Notes: a model not told the origin generated them from the letters alone. A stretch of 64,000 nucleotides of DNA from an uncultured Vibrio sp. (GCF_963675395.1 NZ_OY776222.1:1426001-1490000), one strand, 5' to 3'; numbered from the stretch's first letter, positions 28,761 through 37,535 are shown. A program made the numbers and translations.

Positions 28761-30632
28761 ATGAAATTCAGACACAAGGTTGTCACCGCCTCTTCAATTT
28801 TGCTGCTAATTACTGTATCGCTACTTTCGATAGAGCAAGTCATAACTATCCGTGCGCAAACCAGCGAACATATTGATTCAAGCGTGCAAGAAATCTTAAC
28901 GAGCGTAGGCAACACCGTAAAATCAGAAATGGCGGCCAAGAAGGATCTTGCTCGCGCTACTACCGAGATCATTGAGCTAGATCCAAACTCATATGACTAT
29001 GTTAAGAGTATTGTCGAGAAACCAACCCTAAAATCTAGCTTCATCGCGATTGGTTTAGGATATGACAGTAACGGAGTCGTGGTCGAAAATGACGATGGTT
29101 GGGAACCAGACGCTACTTACGACCCTCGCAAACGTCCTTGGTTTACAGACGCAAAAAACAAAGGCGACCTGGCAGTCACCGCTCCGTATGTGGATGTATC
29201 CACGAAAAGTGTCATTATCTCGGTTGGAACACCAGTCCAAGAGAATGGTCGGTTTACAGGTGCGATGTTTTACGATTTAGCACTCACGACGCTTTCCGAT
29301 TTAGTCAACCAAGTCAACTTGTTTGACGCGGGCTATCTGTTTCTGGTTGCTTCAGACGGTACTACCATCGCACACCCTAATAGCAAGCTCCATGGCGAGA
29401 AAATCAGCAGCTACTTACCGCAGGTCAAACTGGAAAGTACGACTCAGAAGATTGAAATAGATGGCAACCCATACGTGGTCAGCCTGAAACACATTCCAAG
29501 TGAAGACTGGTATTTGGGTGCTGTGATCGACGAAACAATCGCCTATGCAGATGTGGCTGAGTTACGTAACAGTGCAATCATCTATTCAATCATTGCGATT
29601 ATCGCGTCAATTATTGCTTTGACTCTGCTGATTCGTACCTTAATGCGCCCACTTGATACATTGAATAACGCGATTAAAGATGTCGCATCAGGCAAAGGCG
29701 ACCTCACTCAACGCCTGGAAACCAATACCGATCCTGAGTTTTCTGAGCTAGCGAAAAACTTCAACACATTTATCGAGAACTTACAGCATCAAATCGTTGA
29801 ATCAAAAAGCATTTCTGACCAGATCCTAACGGGTACGCAAATCACGGCAAGAGGCGCTGAAGATTCCGCAAGCGCGATTCAAACTCAGCTACAGGAACTT
29901 GAGCAGTTGGCAACAGCGATGCACGAGATGTCTGTCACGGCAGGTGAAGTGGCAAACAATGCACAAGGAGCCGCTAGTGCAGCGAAAGAAGCAGATCAAG
30001 CGACGGTTGAAGGTTCATCAGTCGTAAGTGAATCGACACAAACCATCAACCTACTTTCAGATAGTATTGATTTAGCCGTCGAGGAAGTTCACGTTCTTGA
30101 GTCGGCAACAGCGAACATTGAAACGATCCTTAAAGTGATTAACGACATCGCTGATCAAACCAACCTACTCGCGCTTAACGCAGCGATTGAAGCCGCTCGT
30201 GCTGGTGAGTCAGGCAGAGGCTTTGCAGTGGTGGCTGATGAAGTGCGTACGTTGGCTCAGCGTACACAAGAGTCCACAACAGAGATTCGTAGCATGATTG
30301 AGCAGCTTCAGTCTGGTGCCTCATCCGTTGCCAGCGCAATGCACCAAAGTAAAGGCAGCGCTGTTGAAGCGGTGGAAAAAGCCGAGTTAGCCAATAACTC
30401 ACTGCAACGTATTCGAGATGCTATTCAAAGAATTTCTGATATGAACTTACAGATAGCCTCTGCAGCGGAAGAGCAGAGCCTAGTTGCTGAGGAGATCAAC
30501 AACAATACTGTTAATATTAAAGACCTGTCAACTCAGGTCGCTGAATCAGCGAATCGAACCAACGAAGCGATGCAGACTCAGCAACAGGATGTTCACAAGC
30601 AAGACGAAATCCTCAACCGATTTACCGTATAA
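28761..30632 (+). CDS. Methyl-accepting chemotaxis protein, dCache sensor
   Basis: A classical membrane chemoreceptor of 623 residues. The first membrane segment lies at about 10-29, and a periplasmic double-Cache domain at about 35-270 ([36 protein letters not shown]). The second membrane segment is at about 276-296, followed by HAMP (about 297-350) and the signalling domain with tip [27 protein letters not shown]. dCache receptors of this type commonly bind amino acids or organic acids, but the ligand here is unknown. It is monocistronic and ends in a terminator. Confidence 0.95.
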   Translation: MKFRHKVVTASSILLLITVSLLSIEQVITIRAQTSEHIDSSVQEILTSVGNTVKSEMAAKKDLARATTEIIELDPNSYDYVKSIVEKPTLKSSFIAIGLGYDSNGVVVENDDGWEPDATYDPRKRPWFTDAKNKGDLAVTAPYVDVSTKSVIISVGTPVQENGRFTGAMFYDLALTTLSDLVNQVNLFDAGYLFLVASDGTTIAHPNSKLHGEKISSYLPQVKLESTTQKIEIDGNPYVVSLKHIPSEDWYLGAVIDETIAYADVAELRNSAIIYSIIAIIASIIALTLLIRTLMRPLDTLNNAIKDVASGKGDLTQRLETNTDPEFSELAKNFNTFIENLQHQIVESKSISDQILTGTQITARGAEDSASAIQTQLQELEQLATAMHEMSVTAGEVANNAQGAASAAKEADQATVEGSSVVSESTQTINLLSDSIDLAVEEVHVLESATANIETILKVINDIADQTNLLALNAAIEAARAGESGRGFAVVADEVRTLAQRTQESTTEIRSMIEQLQSGASSVASAMHQSKGSAVEAVEKAELANNSLQRIRDAIQRISDMNLQIASAAEEQSLVAEEINNNTVNIKDLSTQVAESANRTNEAMQTQQQDVHKQDEILNRFTV

Positions 30633-30649
30633 AGTAACCTGCAATAACA

Positions 30650-30675
30650 ACAGCGAGCCTAGCTCGCTGTTTTTC
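30650..30675 (+). terminator. Rho-independent terminator of the dCache chemoreceptor gene
   Basis: ACAGCGAGC (30650-30658) pairs with GCTCGCTGT (30662-30670) around CTA and is followed by TTTT. Confidence 0.9.
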
Positions 30676-30699
30676 TATCCATCACCTTGCAAAGTCTGA

Positions 30700-31068
30700 C
30701 TAGAGTCTTAAATCGACATGCACATAACGATCATTTGAACGACGATAATAGTGTTCGTCAACTTTTAAATAGGTCAAATTACCAATTTGGATAAAGACGC
30801 TATTACTTGGAACGCGATCTCGGTAGTAATACCTGTGCCTTGGCGGTCTGGCGTCCACCACAATCACATCTCGATGCTTATATTTATGCTTATGCCTGTG
30901 TTTATGTTTACGCTTATGGTGGTGACGATCATGGTCATGATGATCATGGTAGTGATGATGCTCTCGTTCATAGCGATGCTTATGCTTCGGATCCGCCATC
31001 GCGTCGGCACTAAACATACCTAAAGAAAGCATCACGCCAGCCATGGCAACAGATAATTGTTTTGACAC
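30700..31068 (-). CDS. Secreted histidine-rich protein, unknown function
   Basis: The chosen GTG start at 31068 has AGAGGA seven bases upstream and gives 122 residues beginning with a Sec signal peptide (SKQLSVAMAGVMLSL, cleavage after ADAMA). The frame is open further upstream to 31155, but those starts place charged sequence before the signal. The mature protein opens with a run of about 40 residues dominated by His, Lys, Arg and Asp (for example HHHYHDHHDHDRHHH). A C-terminal part with RYYYRDR and YLKVDEHYYRR follows, resembling the RcnB/DUF6515 style. Metal binding in the periplasm is likely from composition; which metal is unknown. Confidence 0.78.
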   Translation of the reverse strand: MSKQLSVAMAGVMLSLGMFSADAMADPKHKHRYEREHHHYHDHHDHDRHHHKRKHKHRHKHKYKHRDVIVVDARPPRHRYYYRDRVPSNSVFIQIGNLTYLKVDEHYYRRSNDRYVHVDLRL

Positions 31069-31237
31069 AACAGTTCCTCTCATCGAAATTACCCCTCTGA
31101 TCTTAGGCAGCGGACATCTATACCATGTCAGACCCCCGCTAAGGTTTTTCACCAAACCGTCAGGGTTTTTGCCAAATATCTGGTTTACGTCAAAACAGTG
31201 GCTCCACCGCGATGTCTAGTACCATTTCAGAACCAAT

Positions 31238-31271
31238 AAAAAAGCCGCGCTATTTCATCAGCGCGGCTTTA
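31238..31271 (-). terminator. Rho-independent terminator of the aromatic amino acid permease gene
   Basis: AAAGCCGCGC (31241-31250) pairs with GCGCGGCTTT (31261-31270). On the minus strand it is followed by TTTTTTATT. Confidence 0.92.
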
Positions 31272-31295
31272 CCAGAATTGTCTTTTTCAGGGTGA

Positions 31296-32453
31296 TTACA
31301 CAGCTTGAGCAATTAACAAAAAGCAGCCAAACAGGAATATCATGCCCATTCCCATCGCGCCACCGCCAGCTTCATAAATATCGCTATCTTCCACCGGTAC
31401 GCGACGGACTTTCATGGTCATCGAGAGAGGAACAAAAACCGCAAGGAATACCAGAATAATACCTGCATAGCTAAGGATGGCTAAGAAGTGTTCTGGTGCA
31501 AACACTGCACCCAGCAAAGGCAAAATAAACGTGGTGACAAATACCACTGGCTTACCCGCTTGCAACAAATCTGCGTTTTGATCGTAAAGGGCCATCGCCA
31601 CGCCTAAGAAAGAGGTCAACAGAGCAAGGCCTGTAAACATAGACAGAATAAACTCCAGCCCAGTGTATTGCTGCCCAAGTACCGCAATCAATTCCGTCAC
31701 ATTTGAGTATTGTGCAAGCTCATGAGGGGGTAAATTGCCCACAACAGCAAGTAGCCATAGCAGGTAACAAATAAGAGGAATGGTTGAGCCAACAATGATC
31801 ATGTTACGCAACTGCGTTTTGCTCGCTTCTTTGTTGTAGCTGACCAGAGACGGAATCACGACCATAAAACCAAAGCTCGTAAATAGAACTGAGCTGGTTT
31901 TAATCAGCGCTACTTTGTCTTCGCTCACGACTTCATCTAGCCCTTCAAATGTCACGCTTGGCATAAGAGCGAAAAGAGTAAGGATAAGTGCGGCAATCAT
32001 ACCAATGAACAACGCGCGATTAAGCTTATCAACAACACCAGTGCCGGCAGAAACAACGATGCCAACCAAAAGAGTGAAGCCAACTTGGCTTGAGATGGTC
32101 GAGATTGGGAGTCCCATCGACGCAGTAACTTTTTGTAGCAAATCGCCAGCACCGATAATGTAAGCCATTAGAAGACAAACAAGCAGGGCATAAAGCAGAC
32201 CGTTAGTAACCAACTGGCCACCTTTCCCAAGCGTTTCACGGGCAATCGCGTTCATGCTAACGCCACCACCCACTTTACAGCTCGCTTCAAGAAGAAGCAG
32301 CGCCGCGTAAGTGGTTCCGGCCCAGATGAACAGCATAAGAAGTGTGCCCCACAGGAGGCCAAATTGAGCGAGCACCATAGGTATAGCAAGCATACCGGCG
32401 CCAAGAGCAGTACCTGCAACAATCAGGGAGCTGCCGACAAGTTTTAGATTCAC
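31296..32453 (-). CDS. Aromatic amino acid permease (HAAAP family, TyrP/Mtr-like)
   Basis: Proton-coupled importer of tyrosine or tryptophan. The protein of about 385 residues has eleven hydrophobic segments and the HAAAP signature near its start (GSSLIVAGTALGAGMLAIPMV). The open frame begins at a TTG (32474). The GTG at 32453 has TTTAGAGG at good distance and matches the usual N terminus, so it is preferred. A TyrR-like box lies about 440 bases upstream (32893-32910). Tyrosine versus tryptophan specificity is not decided. Confidence 0.9.
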   Translation of the reverse strand: MNLKLVGSSLIVAGTALGAGMLAIPMVLAQFGLLWGTLLMLFIWAGTTYAALLLLEASCKVGGGVSMNAIARETLGKGGQLVTNGLLYALLVCLLMAYIIGAGDLLQKVTASMGLPISTISSQVGFTLLVGIVVSAGTGVVDKLNRALFIGMIAALILTLFALMPSVTFEGLDEVVSEDKVALIKTSSVLFTSFGFMVVIPSLVSYNKEASKTQLRNMIIVGSTIPLICYLLWLLAVVGNLPPHELAQYSNVTELIAVLGQQYTGLEFILSMFTGLALLTSFLGVAMALYDQNADLLQAGKPVVFVTTFILPLLGAVFAPEHFLAILSYAGIILVFLAVFVPLSMTMKVRRVPVEDSDIYEAGGGAMGMGMIFLFGCFLLIAQAV

Positions 32454-32892
32454 GGTTAATACCTCTAAATTCAATCCGTTTTTGTTTCGCCTGCCGTACT
32501 TAATCCAAAAAGTACAAACAACAAAAAGTCCCTCCTAGATTGGCAAAATTTAGGTGCAAAACGACACCAAATAGCCATAACAACACGCATTAAAAGAGTG
32601 TTTACTCTAATTCATGAGCATTTAGGAGAGCGTTTCCAGGCGATATTTTGATTGATGGGATGTCCAAATTTTGGGTTCGAAGCAAAATAGTTCATCAAAT
32701 TCATCAATCTCTCATTCACAATAGAATGAGATTGGTTCGGCGAGATTGTACGGCATAACCAGGATAATTGAAAAGTAAAAGGTCAAATTTTCAGCCCTAT
32801 ATTTTATTATCTGCAACCAAACACCTAATATGTGTGGTTATAATAACCAGAAAATAGATGAATATCTGGCATTCTCACACCTAACTATCGAG

Positions 32893-32910
32893 TGTACATT
32901 TTTTTTTACA
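32893..32910. promoter_or_regulatory. TyrR-like box
   Basis: TGTACA-TTTTTT-TTTACA differs from the TyrR consensus TGTAAA-N6-TTTACA by one base and lies upstream of an aromatic amino acid permease gene. The distance of about 440 bases is long, so the link is tentative. Confidence 0.4.
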
Positions 32911-33051
32911 GATTGGGAGAAGACGTTAAATTCCAATGCCGTAGCCTAGATCAGACATTATCGCTATTATTCGCTGCGTACCGACATCATTCGGTGCACA
33001 TACCTCTAAAACACTGAGTTACGGTTCGAAAATTTGGTAACTTAAGTGGCG

Positions 33052-33079
33052 AAATGCTGGGTTCGGTTCCCCAGCATTT
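33052..33079 (+). other. Perfect 10-bp stem-loop, terminator-like
   Basis: AAATGCTGGG pairs with CCCAGCATTT around an 8-base loop. Plus-strand sequence after it is moderately T-rich (ACATTTTCC). It might end an unannotated transcript from the long non-coding region, or the neighbouring minus-strand gene. Confidence 0.5.
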
Positions 33080-33134
33080 ACATTTTCCTTGGTTTTAAGC
33101 CAAATCCATACGACACATAACCCCTTGATTTTAA

Positions 33135-33446
33135 TCAACAGATTTCGTCTAAGGCCTGTATCATATACGTCAAAGCATGAACTCCCTCATCAGCAATTAC
33201 TTTTTCGGTTTCGCTCATGCAGTTATAAAGCGTTTGCAATTCTTCTTCACCAATCGATTCGCGATGTAAGTAAAGCTCCTTGTAGTTCATCAATCGCAAC
33301 TGAGATTCACGCATCAACGCCAAAACACCTCTCCTGACTGTCTGTTGTTTGTCAGCAATTTCACTACGTAACATATCTAAAATGCGTTGCATTTTGCGAA
33401 TATCTGTTTCGTTCGTGGTCAAATGATATGACTGATTATTTCCCAT
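33135..33446 (-). CDS. Hypothetical helical protein, 103 residues
   Basis: A soluble protein predicted to be almost all helical, with charged heptad-like stretches (DIRKMQRILDMLRSEIADKQQ, RRGVLALMRESQLRLMNYKELYLHRE) and no signal or membrane segment. It is divergent from an Xre-type regulator 138 bases away, so the regulator may control it. The start ATG lacks a strong ribosome site. No family recognised. Confidence 0.6.
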   Translation of the reverse strand: MGNNQSYHLTTNETDIRKMQRILDMLRSEIADKQQTVRRGVLALMRESQLRLMNYKELYLHRESIGEEELQTLYNCMSETEKVIADEGVHALTYMIQALDEIC

Positions 33447-33584
33447 TTTTTATAGCCAACTGAAATTTATGTATTTTTTAGGTCGCCATTCATATACCTA
33501 ATTTTTAACAAGATAAAGAGCACCTGGTTAAACTGGTCCACTTCTTGCGTATTTTAGGTCAAAACAGTCCATTCTGGAGATGGT

Positions 33585-33914
33585 ATGCAAGTCGACCCTA
33601 TTATCGAAGCACTGATCAAAAGGCGAAAAGAGCTCGGCTTCTCCCGTGAACAAATCGCCAAAATGGCCGGGATGAGCGTTAAAACCTATCAAAGAATTGA
33701 ACGAGGTGAATCCGATCTCAAGCTTTCACAATACCGTTCAATCTTAAGATCAATGCAGCTAACTGATCTTGATATTGCACTCGATATCAGGGGCGTGGAA
33801 CATGTGACAGAACAGGATCTTGCCTCCATCGCTCGCCTATTATCACCTGAAGCACAAGCCTTATTAGTACGTCTTTTATCTCTCATACTCGCGCAGCGTA
33901 ATAGCACTTCCTAA
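33585..33914 (+). CDS. Xre-type helix-turn-helix regulator
   Basis: A 109-residue DNA-binding protein. Residues of about 8-62 form a Cro/C1-type helix-turn-helix (RRKELGFSREQIAKMAGMSVKTYQRIERGESDLKLSQYRSIL), followed by a short leucine-rich C-terminal tail (RLLSPEAQALLVRLLSLILAQ) that could dimerise. GGAGATGGT precedes the ATG. Two copies of TTTTAGGTC (33476-33484 and 33552-33560) lie in its upstream region and are candidate operator half-sites. Autoregulation and control of the divergent 103-residue gene are inferred. Confidence 0.85.
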   Translation: MQVDPIIEALIKRRKELGFSREQIAKMAGMSVKTYQRIERGESDLKLSQYRSILRSMQLTDLDIALDIRGVEHVTEQDLASIARLLSPEAQALLVRLLSLILAQRNSTS

Positions 33915-33977
33915 GTCGGATGGTCTGTCACAATTAGGCTGCAATATCGGTTCTCCAATATGTAATGGAGACGTTTT

Positions 33978-34169
33978 ATGAAAAGCGGCTTAATTATCAG
34001 ATGGGCTGTTACCGCCTTGACATTTTTCCTTATAGGCCTTACCTCGGTGTTGACCAAGCAACACAACGAGCCTTCCACACACCCAGTGAGAAAGCCCACC
34101 CATCGACATATAATGGTTACACACTCCATCATTCGACTTAGCGTCCACTTGTCCCGAGTTTGCCAATAA
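33978..34169 (+). CDS. Possible small membrane protein, 63 residues
   Basis: A short frame with a plausible ribosome site (TGGAGA, seven bases before the ATG) and one N-terminal hydrophobic segment (about residues 5-25, RWAVTALTFFLIGLTSVL). A basic His/Pro/Arg-rich tail follows. No family recognised and no conservation data are available. Overlapping minus-strand frames of similar length have no ribosome site. It lies 63 bases after the Xre gene on the same strand and could be co-transcribed. Confidence 0.35.
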   Translation: MKSGLIIRWAVTALTFFLIGLTSVLTKQHNEPSTHPVRKPTHRHIMVTHSIIRLSVHLSRVCQ

Positions 34170-34593
34170 CAAACGGTTTTCACTATGTTCAATCACAGAA
34201 AAAGGACCGCTTCCTATCTGTCGGTGGGCAACTAAGTCTGCAACTCTGACAATAAAGATTGCAACTTTTACATTAAAGTTTGAAACTTTTATGGCTGGAT
34301 ATTGCAGCCTGTTTTTTGTTCTGGCACATTTTTGGACATCATTTCCGTTTTATCAAGATTGTTAATTTAGTAAAGCATGAATTATTAAAAATATGGAAAA
34401 AGTCGCTTACGTGAGTGTTCAGTATCACTGGAGCAGCTCACTTCTACCAACGCTGGTTGATTCACACCGAATAACACAGCATCATCCCATCAATTGCTCA
34501 TTTGTATGGCGGCAAGTGCGCAACTTTAGTCATGTAAACCGTTCAACATAGCCATACTATGTTCACACCTTCTTAATTGAGAAAAGCTAACCA
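34170..34593. other. Intergenic region with 21-bp phased repeats
   Basis: 424 bases upstream of the AraC/GyrI gene without a credible gene. The repeats at 34237-34299 are described separately. No terminator or clear promoter was fixed. Confidence 0.45.
34237..34299. repeat. Three imperfect 21-bp direct repeats
   Basis: Three consecutive 21-base units begin at 34237, 34258 and 34279. Each carries GCAACT or GAAACT at positions 4-9, and the first two end in TAAAG. The second-third junction forms a perfect palindrome AAAGTTTGAAACTTT (34275-34289). The 21-base period is two helical turns, as for cooperative binding of a regulator on one DNA face. The third unit is degenerate at its end. Confidence 0.55.
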
Positions 34594-35460
34594 ATGACAA
34601 GTTCCATACAGCGCAGGGAGCAACAAATCAGAACCGTCTGTAAGTACATAGATACCCACCTTGACCAAGAGTTGAGTTTGGAGCAACTGAGCCAGATTGC
34701 TATTTGCTCTAAATATCACTTTCAGCGAGTGTTCTCTGCATTTATGGGGATTAGTGCTACGCAATATGTGCTGTTAGTAAGGCTTAAACGAGCGTCATTT
34801 CGTTTAGCGTTTGAAAAGAACATAACGATCACAGATATCGCTTTTGAAGCGCAATTTGAAAGTTCTGAAGCTTTCAGCCGAGCCTTTTCTCGTACATTTG
34901 GTCAAACTCCATCTCAATTCAGAAGTCAACCAGAGTGGCAGCACTGGCACTCAAAGTATGAATTTAATCCACCTACCTTAGGAGAATACATTGTGGATGT
35001 GAACATTGTAGATTTTGCCGAACAACCTATCGCTTTTATCGAGCACCGAGGAAAGCCACAAAGAGTTTTTGAAACGGCGGCTAAGTTCATTGAATGGCGA
35101 AAATCGACAGGTCTCTCGCCAATAAAAACCAGCAAAACCTTCGGTATTCCTTATGGAGACCCAAGCCAATTGCCAGAGGAAGAATTTCGATTTGATATCT
35201 GCGGTGGCCATAATGGAGAAGTCCCAGAAAACCCACTTGGCGTAAAAGCTGGGGTTATTCCAGCAGGACGTTGTGCAATGGTGCTGCATAAAGGAAGCCA
35301 CGATACGATTGGCGACACTATCTATCAACTCTACCAACAATGGCTACCAACAAGCGGCGAGGAGCTTCGCGAGTTTCCAGTATTCTTCTGCTACCTAAAC
35401 TTTGTGCACGAAGTGGATGAGTGCGATCTCTTGACCGAGGTTTATCTACCCATTCTATAA
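34594..35460 (+). CDS. AraC family regulator with GyrI-like effector domain
   Basis: A 288-residue protein with an N-terminal AraC double helix-turn-helix (about 8-105, LSLEQLSQIAICSKYHFQRVFSAFMG and ITDIAFEAQFESSEAFSRAFSRTFG). A GyrI-like small-molecule-binding domain makes up the C-terminal part (about 125-288). This layout matches Rob/SoxS-related multidrug regulators such as those annotated GyrI-like AraC. It stands alone. The start ATG follows a weak GAAAAGC site. Effector and targets unknown. Confidence 0.9.
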   Translation: MTSSIQRREQQIRTVCKYIDTHLDQELSLEQLSQIAICSKYHFQRVFSAFMGISATQYVLLVRLKRASFRLAFEKNITITDIAFEAQFESSEAFSRAFSRTFGQTPSQFRSQPEWQHWHSKYEFNPPTLGEYIVDVNIVDFAEQPIAFIEHRGKPQRVFETAAKFIEWRKSTGLSPIKTSKTFGIPYGDPSQLPEEEFRFDICGGHNGEVPENPLGVKAGVIPAGRCAMVLHKGSHDTIGDTIYQLYQQWLPTSGEELREFPVFFCYLNFVHEVDECDLLTEVYLPIL

Positions 35461-35529
35461 CCCGATATATGTATGTCATTGCTTATAGGTGCTGTAAAAA
35501 GCGAAATGAACAGTTAAAAAGGACTACAA

Positions 35530-35631
35530 CTACGCTTACATGTCCATAAAGACAACCACACAGCAATCAAAGCATACTACAAGACCAAACTTTCAAAGTC
35601 AGACTATGGAATCATGGTTTTAAGCGATTAA
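35530..35631 (+). pseudogene. Remnant of a GNAT acetyltransferase (C-terminal end)
   Basis: A 33-codon frame ending at TAA encodes LRLHVHKDNHTAIKAYYKT followed by SKSDYGIMVLSD. This is the typical last part of a GNAT fold (the N-x-x-A-x-x-x-Y motif after strand 5). No start or upstream domain is present; stop codons precede it. A terminator follows at 35658-35684, so it looks like the surviving 3' end of a deleted gene. Confidence 0.6.
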
Positions 35632-35657
35632 GTAGCAGCGTTACTATATCGCAGTTG

Positions 35658-35684
35658 AAAGCCTCGCTTATACGAGGCTTTTTC
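35658..35684 (+). terminator. Rho-independent terminator after the acetyltransferase remnant
   Basis: AAAGCCTCG (35658-35666) pairs with CGAGGCTTT (35673-35681) and is followed by TTT. Confidence 0.85.
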
Positions 35685-35920
35685 ATATTAGATTTCCTTA
35701 GGGTATCAACAACGTTCAAAACACATTTTGGGCAGCGATTCGTTGGGACGCACTATCAAACTAAAAAGTAGGGCAAAATTAGTTTCGAACTTTATTGTTA
35801 CTTTCTTAGCTGTAGCGTCACGAAGTAATCAGTCCTGCGTAAGAGAAAAGTTTTAACCTGTGTTGTTCACCGACACTATCCATGGGATCGACTTGCATAA
35901 CCCACTCGTACCACGTACAA

Positions 35921-35942
35921 TCAATCGCAATTCGACGATTGA
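35921..35942. promoter_or_regulatory. Inverted repeat, candidate ArsR operator
   Basis: TCAATCG (35921-35927) and CGATTGA (35936-35942) are perfect inverted arms with an 8-base spacer. They end 16 bases before the ArsR start codon, where autorepressor sites usually lie. Confidence 0.5.
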
Positions 35943-35958
35943 CTATAAAGACCGACAG

Positions 35959-36300
35959 ATGAGTGATAAATGCGATAATACCTGCCAGGTTTCTTTCGAA
36001 ACGACTGAGCAACAACTGAACAAAGAAAAAACCTTGGCAGCACAGGCAAAAGCTTTGTCACACCCAGCGCGTATACGCATCCTGCACATCCTCCATAAGT
36101 TAGACACAATGGACAACTGCTTGAATAGTGATTTAGTCTCTGAGCTGGGTCTTGCTCAATCAACGGTTTCAGAGCACTTACGAATTCTAAAACAGGCAGG
36201 CTTTATTACCGCCGAGCCTAATCCACCAAAAGTTTGCTATCGTATTCAGCGCAAAGCATTGGACAGTTTCAACTCTGAATTTTCTAACCTTTTTAATTAA
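35959..36300 (+). CDS. arsR: ArsR family metalloid-responsive repressor
   Basis: A winged-helix repressor, probably released by arsenite or antimonite. The ATG at 35959 gives 113 residues, the normal ArsR size; the frame is open back to 35860 but that extension has no family resemblance. The HTH region reads ARIRILHILHKL and LVSELGLAQSTVSEHLRILKQAGFI. Two cysteine pairs are candidate sensor ligands: CDNTC near the N terminus, and C-containing sites at TMDNCLNS and KVCYRI. It lies 71 bases upstream of the ACR3 efflux gene, forming a compact resistance unit. Confidence 0.87.
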   Translation: MSDKCDNTCQVSFETTEQQLNKEKTLAAQAKALSHPARIRILHILHKLDTMDNCLNSDLVSELGLAQSTVSEHLRILKQAGFITAEPNPPKVCYRIQRKALDSFNSEFSNLFN

Positions 36301-36371
36301 TCGCCCTTGCACACTAAGAGAGTAAGAGCACATTCAAAAATCGTCTTTCGACGATAAACGAGGAAGGCACC

Positions 36372-37427
36372 ATGACCACCGAAGTTTTAACCAGTGCTAG
36401 TAATAAAATGAGCTTTCTTGATCGATATTTAACCATTTGGATTTTTGTCGCAATGGCAATTGGTGTGGGTATTGGTGCTGTTTTCCCACAAGTCGCCCAA
36501 TGGAATGAAGCCATGTCGGTCGGCAGCACTAACGTACCACTGGCTATTGGCTTGATCCTGATGATGTATCCACCACTGGCTAAAGTGGACTATGGATTGT
36601 TAGGCACGGTGACCAAAGACAAAAAAGCCATCACGCTGTCATTGGTAATGAATTGGGTTGTTGGTCCGATTCTCATGTTCATCCTTGCTTTGACATTCCT
36701 TGGCGTTCACCCTGGCTACATGGTTGGAATCATCCTCATCGGTCTTGCTCGATGCATCGCTATGGTTCTGGTATGGAATGATATCGGTGGTGGTAATAAA
36801 GAATATGGCGCGGCGTTGGTTGCTTTAAACAGTGCGTTTCAAATTCTCACTTATAGTGTGATGGCATGGCTATTTATCACCGTGCTACCACCTTATTTTG
36901 GCTATGAAGGTTTCGTCGTTGATATCTCTATGGGGGATATCGCAGAAAGCGTATTGATTTATCTTGGTATCCCTTTCCTTGCTGGTTTTCTGAGTCGCAA
37001 GTGGCTGGTCGCAGCCAAGGGAGAACAATGGTACAAAGATGAATTCATTCCACGAATTTCCCCAATCACCTTAATCGCGCTACTTGCGACTATCGTGCTA
37101 ATGTTCAGCCTGAAAGGTGAAATGATTTTAGATCTTCCGATGGATGTATTTCGAGTGGCTATTCCATTGGCGATTTACTTTGTATTAATGTTTTTTGTCA
37201 GTTTCTTTATTGGGAAGAAAATCGGGCTTCCTTATGACAAAAATGCTTCTATCGCTTTCACCGCAACCGGCAATAACTTCGAGCTCGCGATCGCCGTTTC
37301 TATCGCGGTGTTTGGTTTAAACTCAGACCAGGCGTTCGCGGGTGTGATAGGTCCCCTAATTGAGGTGCCAGTTTTAATCGCGTTAGTTAACGTCGCACTC
37401 CGAATGAAAGCCAAATACACGAGCTAA
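36372..37427 (+). CDS. acr3: Arsenite efflux permease, ACR3 family
   Basis: A ten-segment membrane carrier that exports arsenite. The 351-residue product has the ACR3 signature with the essential cysteine, [35 protein letters not shown], and the later [15 protein letters not shown] motif. Length is normal. ACGAGGAAGGC precedes the start. It lies directly behind arsR, so it is likely induced by arsenite through ArsR. No arsenate reductase gene (arsC) is adjacent, so arsenate would need a reductase encoded elsewhere. Confidence 0.94.
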   Translation: MTTEVLTSASNKMSFLDRYLTIWIFVAMAIGVGIGAVFPQVAQWNEAMSVGSTNVPLAIGLILMMYPPLAKVDYGLLGTVTKDKKAITLSLVMNWVVGPILMFILALTFLGVHPGYMVGIILIGLARCIAMVLVWNDIGGGNKEYGAALVALNSAFQILTYSVMAWLFITVLPPYFGYEGFVVDISMGDIAESVLIYLGIPFLAGFLSRKWLVAAKGEQWYKDEFIPRISPITLIALLATIVLMFSLKGEMILDLPMDVFRVAIPLAIYFVLMFFVSFFIGKKIGLPYDKNASIAFTATGNNFELAIAVSIAVFGLNSDQAFAGVIGPLIEVPVLIALVNVALRMKAKYTS

Positions 37428-37454
37428 TTGAAAAAATTAAACAAATATCGCCCA

Positions 37455-37484
37455 AAACGCCTTCCCTTACCGGAAGGCGTTTAA
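37455..37484 (+). terminator. Terminator of the arsR-acr3 unit
   Basis: AAACGCCTTCC (37455-37465) pairs with GGAAGGCGTTT (37472-37482); the T-tail is short. Confidence 0.8.
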
Positions 37485-37535
37485 GTATATTGATTATGAA
37501 ACTTGGTTTGAGCTCATGTAAAGAAGGGAAAATAA

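Larger units (their letters stand above)
32454..33134. other. Long non-coding region with TyrR-like box and stem-loop
   Basis: 681 bases without a credible gene between two minus-strand genes. It contains a palindrome GGTTATAATAACC (32836-32848), the TyrR-like box TGTACA-N6-TTTACA (32893-32910) and a perfect 10-bp stem (33052-33079). A transcript ending at that stem on the plus strand is possible but no promoter was fixed. Confidence 0.5.

Noticed and set aside
30787-31023. Plus-strand frames of 68-78 residues opposite the His-rich gene
   Set aside because: They are mirror frames caused by the repetitive His codons; they have no ribosome site and encode unlikely sequences rich in Met and Val.
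32820-33085. tRNA-like sequence near GGTTCGGTTCC
   Set aside because: It contains a partial T-loop-like string only; no cloverleaf, anticodon arm or acceptor stem can be formed.
33911-34192. 93-residue minus-strand frame opposite the small membrane ORF
   Set aside because: No ribosome site, poor residue composition, and its antisense partner has a better translation signal.
34201-34300. CRISPR-like short repeats
   Set aside because: The repeats are adjacent without spacers, imperfect and number only three; they look like regulator binding sites.
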